Positions 24,717-34,541 of a stretch of 58,081 nt of DNA are shown in pieces. The position numbers and the translations under genes were made by a program. This DNA is from Bacteroidia bacterium. Lineage in GTDB: Bacteria > Bacteroidota > Bacteroidia > Palsa-965. Position 1 is the first letter of the stretch; every line of letters starts with the position of its first letter. The notes below the pieces were generated by a model, which worked only from the letters and a program-made list of their open reading frames with translations, ran no database searches and was not told the DNA's origin. The DNA lies in contig JAKLJE010000029.1 of the NCBI GenBank assembly GCA_023151315.1, forward strand, positions 1 to 58,081, in the 5' to 3' direction.

Positions 24717-26618
24717 CTACAGTATCCGCAATTTCCGCAGTTTATCAAATCCAACTACTTCACGATCCAGTAATTTACGCAGTGCGGTATTCACATCTGC
24801 GTTCAGCTCCAGAGGAAACATTGCAACGAGTTCGTTAACGGTTTTCTGTTCGTTCCTCAATACTGCAAGGATTTCTTCTTCCAGATTCAGCTTTTCTTTC
24901 TTCTTCGCGTCTCCGGCTTTCTTCTTACACACATCGCACTTGCCGCATTCTTTCATTTCGGTTTCACCGAAGAATTTCAGCAACGTAATCTGACGACACT
25001 GCGTTTCATCACGTACGAAATTCTTCATGGCTTCAACACGGGTCTCTGCCGCTTTCCTGCGCTCCGCCAGATTCGCAGGTGAAATGTATAGCGAGTATGC
25101 GTCAGGTCGCGGCTGCAGCAAAGTCATTAACGGCTGATCCGTACGCGGTTCGTAACTGATCAAGCCCAACTGATCAAATCGCTTGAGATCAGCAGCAACT
25201 ACATCAGGACTTTTCCCGGACTTACGCGCAAGATCAGCTTCACTTATACGAACGTAACTTTCAAATAATCCACCATACATGCGAAGCATAGCTTTCAGCA
25301 ATGTTTCATCTGCCTGATTCTTTACTTCGTAATTGTAAAGTTCCTGATTTGAAACACGTACATGCACCCGCGAAGGTTGATTGATAGCATCCGCAAGTGC
25401 AACGTAACCTTCACGCTCTATAATCTTCATGCTGTGAAAGAGCAGAACCGGATCAAGGTTGTACGTTGTCGAGATCTTCTTCAGATCGAATATGCGCGTG
25501 ACTCCTTCACCGGAGCCAACCGGAATCTGAAAATAGTTGCTTACAGCTTGCCAGCATCTGCGTATATCTTTCAACTCCGGAAAGGATTGGCGCAGGTTTA
25601 CTTCGAGCTGATTGATATCTGCTTCATTCCAGAAGAGAATTGCTCCTGATTCCGCTCCGTCACGTCCTGCACGACCTGCTTCCTGAAAATACGCTTCGGG
25701 ACTATCCGGCAAATCCATGTGTACGACAAAGCGTACATCCGGCTTGTCTATTCCCATGCCGAATGCATTTGTCGCTACCATCACTCGACACCGATTCGAA
25801 AGCCATTCTTCCTGACGTTTGCGTCGATCCTGAGCCGTTAAACCGGCATGATAAAAAGTAGCCGGTATTCCAGAAGATTGCAGCAATAAAGCTATCTCCT
25901 GGGTCTTTCTTCGGTTGCGCACATATACAATTCCCGGCGCTTGTACGCGTTCTGCCAGTCGAAACAACTGACTGTTTTTATCCTCCGTTTTACGAACTAC
26001 ATAGGCAATGTTGTGTCGCGCAAAACTCTGCGTGAAGCGTTTCTCGTTCTTGAATTCCAGTTTCGAGCAAATATCATCCGCAACCTGTTTTGTAGCGGTT
26101 GCTGTTAACGCAAGAACAGGCACCTTCGGATGTAACTCGCGTATCTCAGCAATCTGGGTGTAAGGCGGACGGAAGTCATATCCCCATTGCGAAATGCAAT
26201 GCGCTTCATCAACCGCAATGAAGCTTACATTCATTTTAGAAATTCGGACGCGCGCTAACTCAGATTGAAGTCGTTCCGGAGAGAGATACAAAAACTTGAT
26301 TTTGCCGTACACACAGTTGTCAAATGCGATATCCGTTTCGCGCTTTGACATGGTGGATGTAATTGCAATTGCAGGAATATTCTTTTCACGCAATCGTTGC
26401 ACCTGGTCATGCATCAATGCAATTAATGGTGAAACTACAATGCATATTCCATCCATGCACATGGCAGGAACCTGAAAGCAAATGGATTTGCCGCCGCCGG
26501 TAGGAAGTAACGCAAGAGTATCATGACCGTCCAGAACACTTTGAATGATGTCTTCCTGCAGCGGTCGGAATTCGCCGTAGCCCCAGTATTGTCGGAGTAT
26601 ATCTTTCGGCGAGTTCAT
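24717..26618 (-). CDS. recQ: RecQ-family ATP-dependent DNA helicase
   Basis: A 633-residue superfamily 2 helicase. Motif I LPTGGGKSICFQVPA, motif II VDEAHCISQWGYDFRP, motif VI EAGRAGRDG and the RecQ zinc site ending CGKCDVCKK are all present. After the zinc site there is a short winged-helix-like tail and no HRDC domain, which is common for this group in Bacteroidota. It unwinds 3'-5' in recombination and replication-fork repair. It is the last gene of a three-gene run, six bases after the MORN/TonB-C protein. Confidence 0.94.
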   Translation of the reverse strand: MNSPKDILRQYWGYGEFRPLQEDIIQSVLDGHDTLALLPTGGGKSICFQVPAMCMDGICIVVSPLIALMHDQVQRLREKNIPAIAITSTMSKRETDIAFDNCVYGKIKFLYLSPERLQSELARVRISKMNVSFIAVDEAHCISQWGYDFRPPYTQIAEIRELHPKVPVLALTATATKQVADDICSKLEFKNEKRFTQSFARHNIAYVVRKTEDKNSQLFRLAERVQAPGIVYVRNRRKTQEIALLLQSSGIPATFYHAGLTAQDRRKRQEEWLSNRCRVMVATNAFGMGIDKPDVRFVVHMDLPDSPEAYFQEAGRAGRDGAESGAILFWNEADINQLEVNLRQSFPELKDIRRCWQAVSNYFQIPVGSGEGVTRIFDLKKISTTYNLDPVLLFHSMKIIEREGYVALADAINQPSRVHVRVSNQELYNYEVKNQADETLLKAMLRMYGGLFESYVRISEADLARKSGKSPDVVAADLKRFDQLGLISYEPRTDQPLMTLLQPRPDAYSLYISPANLAERRKAAETRVEAMKNFVRDETQCRQITLLKFFGETEMKECGKCDVCKKKAGDAKKKEKLNLEEEILAVLRNEQKTVNELVAMFPLELNADVNTALRKLLDREVVGFDKLRKLRIL

Positions 26619-26624
26619 GACAGG

Positions 26625-27248
26625 TTATTGAAAGAGGAATACGACCGACATTCTCCATACAGGAGTTCCGCTCTTGCACACAGGAGGAAGCCATGCCGGC
26701 ATTTCGCTAACGATTTTCGTAATTTTCAATTTGATGTCTTCAGACAGCGCGTTGTCTTCAATTACAATTCCGTATGGTTTGTAGGTCTTTGGATCTATTT
26801 CAAATACAACTAATACGGAAGTACCTTTCAGTCGCGCCCGTTCCGTATCCGTAAAATCTTTCTTAATGCGTTGCTGAATGTACTCCTGCTGCAGCATATT
26901 GCCGCCGAAATATCGCGGACCGCAAATCAATGATGGAACTCTTAAAGAGTCAACCATCACTTCTTTGTGATTATCAAAATCAAGTTTCTGTACCAGATCA
27001 CCAAGCGTATCGGAACTGTAAAAACTCCAAACTCCAACAGGTGAACCATTGTTGTACTGACCTTCAATGTACAGTTTGCCGTAACGGGTGAAACGTTGAT
27101 ACTTGCCGTGCTTGTTGCCTTCCAGATTGCGGAAATAATCTTCGTTCTTTTTACCGTTCGTGTAGGAAGTCGTTACATGAACAGTGTCCTGTGCGATAAT
27201 AGCCGCAGGGAAGATCACCAGAAATAATATTATGAGGTACTGTTTCAT
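26625..27248 (-). CDS. Periplasmic MORN-repeat protein with TonB-C-like domain
   Basis: A 207-residue exported protein (start MKQYLIILFLVIFPAAIIAQ, taken at 27248). Residues about 30-85 are MORN-like (GKYQRFTRYGKLYIEGQYNNG SPVGVW). The C-terminal 100 residues have the pattern of a TonB C-terminal domain (VVFEIDPKTYKPYGIVIED ... MPAWLPPVCKSGTPVWRMSVVFLF) but with no transmembrane anchor after the signal, so it is not a usual TonB. Similar MORN/TonB-C proteins are frequent in Bacteroidota and lack a proven role. It lies between the zinc-ribbon membrane protein and recQ. Confidence 0.75.
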   Translation of the reverse strand: MKQYLIILFLVIFPAAIIAQDTVHVTTSYTNGKKNEDYFRNLEGNKHGKYQRFTRYGKLYIEGQYNNGSPVGVWSFYSSDTLGDLVQKLDFDNHKEVMVDSLRVPSLICGPRYFGGNMLQQEYIQQRIKKDFTDTERARLKGTSVLVVFEIDPKTYKPYGIVIEDNALSEDIKLKITKIVSEMPAWLPPVCKSGTPVWRMSVVFLFQ

Positions 27249-27258
27249 TCGGGTCAAC

Positions 27259-27996
27259 TTACAGACGCTGACCGGTCATTAGCCTGTGATAGTTTACATG
27301 CTGATACCGTTTCATCACGTCGAAATCTTTGAACACAAGATACATCGTTTTGTCTTCAATTTTCAAACGTACTGCATCATCGTGATAGGCGCAATAAGGT
27401 GCATTCTTCAATGTTCCCCAGGAAACTGAAATTCGCCCAATGAGCAAACTTCCTGCGTTCAGTTTTGTGTTCTTTAACTCAATGTAGCGTACCGGTGGAG
27501 CTCCGCAAACAAGACATTCCTGCGGCCAGACTGACTGATCCATTACCTTGCATTTCAATTCCTGATCCGGTTTCATATCTTCTCGGCGAAACGGACGCAG
27601 TTCTCCTTTGTTGGAAATCATCCAGTTGCAACAGATACCGCATTCGGCAAGTTCATTTTCATCTTGTGAACCTAATGACGTTTCTGCGTTCTGACCGATT
27701 TCCTGATGACAATATGGACATTTACCAACTCTTGCTGTAGCCGCCGCGAATACACCCGCTGCAAGGATTAGTACGAACACTCCGATACCGGTATACATCA
27801 GCCAGTTCCATTGGTTCTTTGAACCGATTCCAATCATGATTCCTGCTACTAAAGCAGCAACAAGCAAAGTCATCAGAAATTTCTTCACGCGTACAAAAAA
27901 CGGAGCAGGTTCCAGATAAGAAGGCTTTTCTGGATAATATGGTACGATATGACCAACGTAAGGAACTGATTGCGGTGTAATGCTGTTGTTTTCCAT
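27259..27996 (-). CDS. Membrane protein with two zinc-ribbon-like motifs
   Basis: A 245-residue protein with two adjacent transmembrane helices (about residues 37-85) and cytoplasmic cysteine pairs: CPYCHQE ... CGICCNW and, later, CLVCGAPP. These look like structural zinc ribbons. I do not recognise the family. It starts an operon with the MORN/TonB-C protein and recQ; a TATATTTG box lies at 28013-28020. Confidence 0.7.
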   Translation of the reverse strand: MENNSITPQSVPYVGHIVPYYPEKPSYLEPAPFFVRVKKFLMTLLVAALVAGIMIGIGSKNQWNWLMYTGIGVFVLILAAGVFAAATARVGKCPYCHQEIGQNAETSLGSQDENELAECGICCNWMISNKGELRPFRREDMKPDQELKCKVMDQSVWPQECLVCGAPPVRYIELKNTKLNAGSLLIGRISVSWGTLKNAPYCAYHDDAVRLKIEDKTMYLVFKDFDVMKRYQHVNYHRLMTGQRL

Positions 27997-28012
27997 GTGT
28001 TCTGGTATCCCT

Positions 28013-28020
28013 CAAATATA
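28013..28020 (-). promoter_or_regulatory. -7 box TATATTTG of the zinc-ribbon/recQ operon
   Basis: Perfect TAnnTTTG on the minus strand, 16 bases before the first ATG of the three-gene run ending in recQ. Confidence 0.7.
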
Positions 28021-28118
28021 TTAAACCTGCACGTAAATAAATTGCGCAGATATCAATCGTAAACGGAATACCGTTAAGATCAATACCTGCGCAAAGAGCA
28101 GATTTCTATTACCGAGAA

Positions 28119-31100
28119 TTAGTCATCCAATCCGCATGCATCCTGCATATACGAATCGGTTTCTTCATGGAATTCAAAATTTACTGAATAGCGGTTATTC
28201 TCCCACCAGAATTTAGTTCTGTTTTTGGTGGTGTTGCCTGTTTCATTCATGGTTTCTGCATCGTACAAACGGCCGTTTACCATTGTGTACTTCACATACT
28301 GTGAATTCTGAATGTCTTCTAAAGGATTCTTATCGAGAACAACAAGGTCAGCGAGCTTACCGCTTTCAATTGAACCGATGTGTTTGTCCATTCCGATATA
28401 CCATGCTCCGTTCATTGTTGCGCAACGAATGGCTTGCATCGGGCTCATTCCGCCTTGGGCCAGCATCCACAATTCCCAATGCGCACCGATTCCCTGAATC
28501 TGTCCGTGAGCGCCAAGATTCACTTTCACACCTGCATCGGCGAGCTTCTTGCACGATTTTGAAATCAGAATGTGTCCGTTGTCGTATTCTTCCTGAGGAA
28601 TGATTTCGCGATTACGTGCACGTGAATCAATCATACCGCGCGGATAGAAATTGAGCAAACGTTTATTCTCCCATACATTGGTTCTTTCGTACCAATAGTT
28701 TTCTCCGTTCTTCGCACCGTATGCTACAATCAGAGTAGGAGTGTAGCCGGTTTCGGAAGCGGCCCAAAGTTTTACAACATCATCATATAAAACGGAAATC
28801 GGAATGTTGTGTTCAATGCCGGTATGACCATCAAGAATCATTGTCATGTTGTGATAGAAGAAGGATCCTCCTTCCGGAACAACCATCATATTCAGATTAC
28901 GTGATGAAGCAATTACCTGCTGACGTTGTTCGCGACGCGGCTGATTGTAACTCTTCACGGAGAAAGCTCCGCATGCCTGAGTTCTGTATACCGCCGACTT
29001 TGCATCATTGTAATTGTTGATCACAGCTTTGAAATCACCTTCTGCACCGTACAGAATCCATCCGGTTGAGAAAATGCGGGGACCTGTCATGTTACCAGCG
29101 CGAACAGCTTCAGACTGAGAGAAAACCATTTCTGTGTTGGAAGACGGATCGTGTGTAGTTGTTACTCCGAATGCAAGGTTAGAGTAATAACTCCACTGCT
29201 TCTGCGGACTCAACCCATGTCTGAAAGTTCCAAGGTGCGCGTGAACGTCAACGATTCCTGGCATTATTGTTTTACCGGAGCAATCAATCACTTTAACATC
29301 TGAACCAAGTTTCATTGTTGAAGAAGGTCCAACTGCCGTGATGCGATTATCTTCAATCAATACTGTTCCGTTCTCAATTACTTCGTTGCCGGCATTAACA
29401 GTAATAATACGCGCGTTCGTTAATGCTGTTTTACCTTTCGGCTTATCGCTTTTCAACACGAGTCCTATGTTCACGCCAACAGTATCCAAACCTGGCAATG
29501 AATCAGGTGCGCCCGGAACATAACTGAACGTATTATTGATTTCACGGGTGAAGTATTTTTCTCCCATGGTCCAGTGAAGTTTCTTTGAGTCACTGCTCCA
29601 ATGAAGACTTTGTCCTGCATCACGTGTAACGCAGTTCATCGGAACCTGACTCATGTCTTTGCCAAGCTCAAGCGTTTTTCCGGTAGCAGGGAACGCGCAC
29701 ACATATACTTTGAACAACTCGCGGAATGCAATCCATTTGTTATCAGGACTAGCAACAATTTCCCATGCATAAGTTGAACTGGCGAGTGCGCGATCGGTTT
29801 TATCAGTCAAATGATATTCACGAAGTTCTTTTGCATCTCCATTGTCAATGAAGTAATGGATCTTCTTTCCGTCGCTGCTGAACTTCGGATTCTGCGCGCC
29901 ATTATAGAATTGGAATACAGCTGCACCTCCTGTTGATGGAAGCGTATAGATTCCCGGCTTTACACAATATGTTCCGCCTTGCGCATCGTTACCTTCTTCT
30001 TTCCAGAAAACAACTGTTTTACCATCCGGAGAAAATGCAGGCGTTCTGAAAATTCCTTTTTCCTGAGTGAGTTTAACAGGTTTGCCGGCACCTTTTGCAT
30101 CGATGCTCATGATTGCTCCGGTTTGCTCATCGTTCCATGTTACATATACGATTTTGGATCCGTCTGCAGAAAAGCTTGGTTCAAATTCGAAATCAGTTCC
30201 GTTCGTCAGACGCACAGGTTTTCCATCAGGTAATGATTTCTTCCATAGATAACCTGCAGCATTGAACACTAAAGTTTTTTCATCAGGGGAAGTAACCGCG
30301 TGACGAACCATTTTGACTGTGAACTCTTCCGGAGCAGGATTCTGTTCGTAACGAAGTGCCTTGTAAATTTTGTGTTTACATTTCACCGTGAAAGGAATTT
30401 CTTCCGCTTTCAATGTGTTCACATCCAGCTTCACGATTTTGCCTTGCGACCAGATGATGATATTCTTATTGTCAGGCGTCCAATTGAATCCGGTATATAC
30501 ACCGAAGATGCACCAAGCTTCCTGTTGATCTTTACTCAACTTGTCGTACACCGGCCATTCTTCTCCTGTTGCCAGATCACGAATGAAAAGGACAGTTTGT
30601 GTGCGCACGCGGCGAATGAAAGCAAGTTGCTTTCCATCACGTGAAATCTGCGGACGGCATGCACCTCCCGGACCACCCGTTACATATTCAATTTCTCCGG
30701 TCTGTGTATCGTAACGCATGATCGCGTAAATCTGATTGTTCGGATCCTTATTGTATTGGAAATATCCGCCCGGGTACATGTCTTCGCTGTAGTAAACGTA
30801 ACGACCATCAGGTGAAATGCTCGGCTCATTCACGTCCTGCTGAGAGTTCTTCTTCTTCGTTAATTGAATTCCGTCTCCGCCTGTGATGTGATACATCCAC
30901 ATTTCTCCTGCGCCCAGTGAACGGGTAGAGGAGAAGTGCTTGCGGGCAACGATATATTGCCCGTCAGGTGTCCACGTTGCGTTATTCAGCAAACGGAAGT
31001 TTTCAGTGGTAATTTGCTTAGCATCTGTGCCGTCGTTTTTCATATACCAGATGTTGTCTCCGCCACCGGCATCCGATGTGAATGAAATGTTCCTGCCATC

Positions 31101-31391
31101 AGGACTGAAACGCGGCTGACACTGCCACGCGTGTCCGCTTTGAATTGCTGTTGCGGTTCCGCCGGTAACAGGCATGGTGTATATATCACCGAGCAGGTCG
31201 AATGCAAGCGTTTTTCCATCAGGACTGATGTCGAGATTCATCCAGGTTCCTTCTGAAACAGAGAACTCAACTTCCTTATAATCTCCCGGTGGATTGGAAA
31301 CGTCCCATTTTTTGGGTTTTTCTTCGCTTGCTGCAGTGAACAGAAATGCTGCAGCAACAATAGGGCTCAGCAATATGATGGTCTTTTTCAT
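28119..31391 (-). CDS. Secreted TolB-like propeller fused to an amidohydrolase
   Basis: A 1090-residue exported protein (signal MKKTIILLSPIVAAAFLFTAAS, start at 31391). About residues 30-640 are repeated PD40/WD40-like blades with the SPDGK motif (for example ISPDGKTLAFD, FSPDGRNISF), as in TolB and dipeptidyl peptidases. From about residue 665 follows a metal-dependent amidohydrolase domain: the HxH pair in GIVDVHAHLG and the closing GSIESGKLADLVVLDKNPLEDI typical of imidazolonepropionase/prolidase-like members. The substrate is unknown; such fusions are probably secreted peptidases or dipeptidases. Its promoter region overlaps the terminator of the upstream gene. Confidence 0.9.
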   Translation of the reverse strand: MKKTIILLSPIVAAAFLFTAASEEKPKKWDVSNPPGDYKEVEFSVSEGTWMNLDISPDGKTLAFDLLGDIYTMPVTGGTATAIQSGHAWQCQPRFSPDGRNISFTSDAGGGDNIWYMKNDGTDAKQITTENFRLLNNATWTPDGQYIVARKHFSSTRSLGAGEMWMYHITGGDGIQLTKKKNSQQDVNEPSISPDGRYVYYSEDMYPGGYFQYNKDPNNQIYAIMRYDTQTGEIEYVTGGPGGACRPQISRDGKQLAFIRRVRTQTVLFIRDLATGEEWPVYDKLSKDQQEAWCIFGVYTGFNWTPDNKNIIIWSQGKIVKLDVNTLKAEEIPFTVKCKHKIYKALRYEQNPAPEEFTVKMVRHAVTSPDEKTLVFNAAGYLWKKSLPDGKPVRLTNGTDFEFEPSFSADGSKIVYVTWNDEQTGAIMSIDAKGAGKPVKLTQEKGIFRTPAFSPDGKTVVFWKEEGNDAQGGTYCVKPGIYTLPSTGGAAVFQFYNGAQNPKFSSDGKKIHYFIDNGDAKELREYHLTDKTDRALASSTYAWEIVASPDNKWIAFRELFKVYVCAFPATGKTLELGKDMSQVPMNCVTRDAGQSLHWSSDSKKLHWTMGEKYFTREINNTFSYVPGAPDSLPGLDTVGVNIGLVLKSDKPKGKTALTNARIITVNAGNEVIENGTVLIEDNRITAVGPSSTMKLGSDVKVIDCSGKTIMPGIVDVHAHLGTFRHGLSPQKQWSYYSNLAFGVTTTHDPSSNTEMVFSQSEAVRAGNMTGPRIFSTGWILYGAEGDFKAVINNYNDAKSAVYRTQACGAFSVKSYNQPRREQRQQVIASSRNLNMMVVPEGGSFFYHNMTMILDGHTGIEHNIPISVLYDDVVKLWAASETGYTPTLIVAYGAKNGENYWYERTNVWENKRLLNFYPRGMIDSRARNREIIPQEEYDNGHILISKSCKKLADAGVKVNLGAHGQIQGIGAHWELWMLAQGGMSPMQAIRCATMNGAWYIGMDKHIGSIESGKLADLVVLDKNPLEDIQNSQYVKYTMVNGRLYDAETMNETGNTTKNRTKFWWENNRYSVNFEFHEETDSYMQDACGLDD

Positions 31392-31410
31392 AGTCAAAAT
31401 GTGGAGAGCA

Positions 31411-31455
31411 AAGAAAAACAAAAACCCCGATCCGTGGTAATACGAATCGGGGTTT
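31411..31455 (-). terminator. Intrinsic terminator upstream of the amidohydrolase
   Basis: A perfect 10-bp stem (31422-31431 with 31446-31455), 14-base loop, with a T-rich tail on the minus strand. It ends the 31478-32864 gene pair only 20-60 bases before the next start codon. Confidence 0.85.
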
Positions 31456-31477
31456 GGCTGATTAAAATGATGAGTGG

Positions 31478-31951
31478 TTAAAACCCGACTTTAGGGGTAA
31501 CCATTTGTTCGATCAGAATACCGAGACAAGCTCCGTCTTCCGCTTTACCTTTTTTCACGCCGCCACCAGGGATGATTACAGTGATGAACATGTTACGTGT
31601 AGTTTCACATGAGAATTCCATGTGCGGAGACTTATTGTCTGTTGCGTTATCGTAAATCAGTGTTCCGTCAACTGCATCAGTGAGGGTAAACTGAATGTCG
31701 GTTCCCAAAGCTGCATCCGGACAAAGCGTAATTGAATAATCCATTCCGGCGTAGAATACTGCCTTCAGTTTTGAAGTTGTTCCCCGAGCGAAAAGACCGC
31801 TGCGAGACTGAGAATTATAACGGAAACCGTCTTCAGAAGCCTGACTGCATCCGGCTTGACGGTGAAAGTTGCTGCATGGTAGCTGCGATGGCAACTGAAT
31901 GTGCAATCCCATTAGGATTGCGATCATGAGAACAGAGGTTACTTTTTTCAT
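31478..31951 (-). CDS. Secreted protein of unknown function
   Basis: A 157-residue exported protein (signal MKKVTSVLMIAILMGLHIQL). The mature part, with KAVFYAGMDYSITLCPDAALG and paired cysteines, looks like a small beta-sandwich; I do not recognise the family. An in-frame upstream extension that would overlap the previous gene is rejected because this start gives a clean signal peptide. It begins 19 bases after the stop of the 32864 lipoprotein and is probably cotranscribed. Confidence 0.72.
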   Translation of the reverse strand: MKKVTSVLMIAILMGLHIQLPSQLPCSNFHRQAGCSQASEDGFRYNSQSRSGLFARGTTSKLKAVFYAGMDYSITLCPDAALGTDIQFTLTDAVDGTLIYDNATDNKSPHMEFSCETTRNMFITVIIPGGGVKKGKAEDGACLGILIEQMVTPKVGF

Positions 31952-31970
31952 GGTAGTTCCTGTTTGATTC

Positions 31971-32864
31971 TTAGTTTCCTTCAACAAATGATTTACGAAC
32001 TTCTTCAACTTTCTTGCGGATTGCTTCGAATTGATCTTTAGTGATTTCTTTCTTTTCACCTCCGCCGATTTTCATACGCTTGCCTTCCTGTTTAGGAGCT
32101 TCAACCTTGGTTGAGCCTACAGCGTCGAACAATGCCTTAAGTTCTTTCATCTGTACCAAAACTGATGCCACATCTTCGTTGCTTTCGTTTTTAGTCATGA
32201 ACTCAATGCAGTTGTCCAAAGAGTGCTTCTGGTCAGCGATTTTATTCGCCATTTCTTTATCCTTTTCGAAATCTTTTACCATTGCACAAGACAGGTAAAC
32301 ACTTTCAACCCATCCACCTGCAAGCATAAGGCTGAGTTCAGTACCGCGGCCGTTTTCGTTCAGGTTATTGAATGTTGAAAGGTAAAGATCGTTACCCACC
32401 ATAATCAACGAATCAGCGTTTCCTGCGTTGCGTGAAATACGCTCTTTGTCTTTGTCGTTTAAGCCGGTTGCAACCTGCAAAGTAGTGCCGAGGCGCATGC
32501 AAGTTCCGAAGTATCCCAAAACTTTATCTTTCACATCGAATGTTGAAGCATAAAGTAAATCGGCGGAGTAGATTCCGAGGTTAAGTGCCTGCGACTTCTT
32601 GGTGCCGTATTTCTTTTCGTTATCAATCGGATTAAGAAGGTTGCCGTCTCCGGTTTTAGGTCCGAGCGTCTTCATAAACTCAAACATATCGCTCGGAGAT
32701 GGAACGCCGATCATATCTTCGGTCATGACCATCTCAGTAGCAACTGTGTCGCCCGCTGTAGAGTCAGTGTTACCGGTGTTATCAGTATCGTTTCCGCAGG
32801 ATGAACCGAGGATAGAAAATGCGAATGCAGCAACAGCTACACTTTGAAACGTAAGTTTCTTCAT
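31971..32864 (-). CDS. Lipoprotein, helical, function unknown
   Basis: A 297-residue lipoprotein (LGSSC, lipid cysteine C23) with an Asp/Asn/Thr-rich linker, then a helical domain and a charged, Lys/Glu-rich C-terminal end (about 260-297). Related proteins occur widely in Bacteroidota without assigned function. A TATTTTTG box at 32888-32895 precedes it; the small secreted protein follows. Confidence 0.78.
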   Translation of the reverse strand: MKKLTFQSVAVAAFAFSILGSSCGNDTDNTGNTDSTAGDTVATEMVMTEDMIGVPSPSDMFEFMKTLGPKTGDGNLLNPIDNEKKYGTKKSQALNLGIYSADLLYASTFDVKDKVLGYFGTCMRLGTTLQVATGLNDKDKERISRNAGNADSLIMVGNDLYLSTFNNLNENGRGTELSLMLAGGWVESVYLSCAMVKDFEKDKEMANKIADQKHSLDNCIEFMTKNESNEDVASVLVQMKELKALFDAVGSTKVEAPKQEGKRMKIGGGEKKEITKDQFEAIRKKVEEVRKSFVEGN

Positions 32865-32887
32865 AGTTGGTTAATGAGTGATAGAAG

Positions 32888-32895
32888 CAAAAATA
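32888..32895 (-). promoter_or_regulatory. -7 box TATTTTTG of the lipoprotein gene
   Basis: Perfect TAnnTTTG on the minus strand, 23 bases before the ATG. Confidence 0.65.
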
Positions 32896-33024
32896 GCTTT
32901 TTTTCGATTCTTGACCGATTTTACCTGAGAATTATCCCTATTTACCTATAAATAACGACCAGTTGTCAAGCCATGTAACGAAAGTTCGGTTGCAGCGGGC
33001 ATTAATCACTACCTTCGTAAGTGT

Positions 33025-33759
33025 ATGCTGCGAATTCCGTTAATAACAACTTTGCTTGTTCTGGTCTGGGCCGTTTCCGTTTCAGGTCAGAATCCTGTAC
33101 AGGGTATTTCAACCGGAAGTCCAAAAAAGAAGGGTAGTGATTATAATCCACCCGTGCTGAGCGCCCATTTGGGATACACGTATTCACTCATCAATAATCG
33201 CTATGAAACCCGCGGGCTTTTTAAAGGCGGAATTTGCGGAGGATTGCTGTGGCGTACTGCGCCTTGGTTCGGAATCGAAGGTTCATTTAATCGGCACTTT
33301 CGTCACACCGCATTTTCATTGGGCGATATTCAGTCCTGGAATGCAGAAGTAAACGGATTCTTCCTGATGAAACTTGGAGAAACAAACCTGCATTTCGACT
33401 TGCTTTTCGGAGCGGGTTATACGGATTGGAAGGGCTATTACATTGGCCCGAATCTGAACGATAATTATCATTATTACATTGGAAAGCTGTTAAACGATCG
33501 CTTCTTCACCGGCAATATTGGTTGGGGATTCAGTTACGGTTTTATGAAGCATAAGTTAATGGCATTCGGCAACTTCAGACTTCGTTTTGCGTCTGATCCT
33601 AAAGTGGTTTTCGGAATCATAGATGCGCAATACACATTCGGTTTGCGTTACGGTTTGAAATCGAAAAATTGGGAACGTAGCAAGAAGTCGGATGCAAACC
33701 GGAAAACAAAAACCGGAAGTAGACCAAGAGTATATAAATGGGTGAAAGACCGTCAATAA
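33025..33759 (+). CDS. Putative outer-membrane beta-barrel protein
   Basis: A 244-residue exported protein (signal ending VSVSGQ). The mature region has alternating aromatic/hydrophobic strands (LGYTYSLINNRY, GIEGSFNRHFR, FDLLFGAGYTDW, NIGWGFSYGF, FGLRYGLK) typical of an eight-stranded barrel, then a strongly basic tail (KSKNWERSKKSDANRKTK). The tail is unusual for an outer-membrane protein and may face the periplasm. The next gene overlaps it by 22 bases. Confidence 0.72.
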   Translation: MLRIPLITTLLVLVWAVSVSGQNPVQGISTGSPKKKGSDYNPPVLSAHLGYTYSLINNRYETRGLFKGGICGGLLWRTAPWFGIEGSFNRHFRHTAFSLGDIQSWNAEVNGFFLMKLGETNLHFDLLFGAGYTDWKGYYIGPNLNDNYHYYIGKLLNDRFFTGNIGWGFSYGFMKHKLMAFGNFRLRFASDPKVVFGIIDAQYTFGLRYGLKSKNWERSKKSDANRKTKTGSRPRVYKWVKDRQ

Positions 33760-34496
33760 TCAGAATCTGCGTTACAGCAGTTTTCTTCCTGGTATCCATG
33801 GGGCTTTTTGCTCAGGGCGCACCGGGTATTGCGGAAATCACATTCAGCGGAACGATTTACGATATCAACGATTCGCTTGCGACTCCTGCTCCGATTGTTG
33901 TAAATAAACGCACAGGAACCGGACATGCTTTCCTGCCGGGAGGCAACTTCAGTATTAACGGGATGAAAACCGATACATTTCTGGTTACATCGGGCGGATA
34001 CAACCATGTCAAATTCTGTTTCGCTGATTCTGTTTATCGAGCTGAATACCGAGTTCGTGTAGGACTTTCCATGCGAGTGAATGAATTGAATCCGGTGACG
34101 GTTTTTCCTGTGAAAGATCTCAAAGTTATTCGTCAGGACAGACAGAACCTGGGCGTGCAACCAACACGAACCACCGAAGGAGTAACGGATGCGGTTTCCA
34201 GTCCAATCACTTTTCTGTACGAACGTTTCAGTCGGGAAGGTCAATCCAAAGCACTTGTAGCAGAACTGGAAAACCGTGATCGTACAAATGCAGTTTTAAA
34301 GGATCTGTTCCGCACTTATAACAGAGCGGGAGTGATCAACCTTCCTGAAAATGATTTCGACGCGTTCATAGCATTTTTGAATATGCCGGAAGCGTATCTG
34401 AAAAATGCAAGTGATTATGAACTTGCTGTGACGATCAAGCAGCGATTCGAGCAGTTCATTTATATGCGGTCTATGCATAACCGCAATCAGCACTAG
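33738..34496 (+). CDS. Exported protein with carboxypeptidase-like regulatory fold
   Basis: A 252-residue exported protein (signal ending MGLFAQ). The first 110 mature residues resemble the carboxypeptidase regulatory-like / TonB-receptor plug-associated beta-sandwich (FSGTIYDINDSLATPAPIVV ... LNPVTVFPVKDL), followed by a helical region (residues 140-245). It overlaps the preceding barrel gene by 22 bases in another frame, so the two are probably coupled and may act together. Confidence 0.72.
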   Translation: MGERPSIIRICVTAVFFLVSMGLFAQGAPGIAEITFSGTIYDINDSLATPAPIVVNKRTGTGHAFLPGGNFSINGMKTDTFLVTSGGYNHVKFCFADSVYRAEYRVRVGLSMRVNELNPVTVFPVKDLKVIRQDRQNLGVQPTRTTEGVTDAVSSPITFLYERFSREGQSKALVAELENRDRTNAVLKDLFRTYNRAGVINLPENDFDAFIAFLNMPEAYLKNASDYELAVTIKQRFEQFIYMRSMHNRNQH

Positions 34497-34541
34497 CGCA
34501 GTATTTCTTATGTTTTCGGATTCTCTGACTAACTTTACGCC

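Noticed and set aside
28050-28118. Terminator after the propeller-amidohydrolase gene
   Set aside because: Only a five-base-pair hairpin (AACGG/CCGTT) without a T-run is seen; too weak to call.
31952-32059. N-terminal extension of the secreted protein at 31478-31951
   Set aside because: It would overlap the end of the preceding lipoprotein gene and hide the clean signal peptide beginning MKKVTS.
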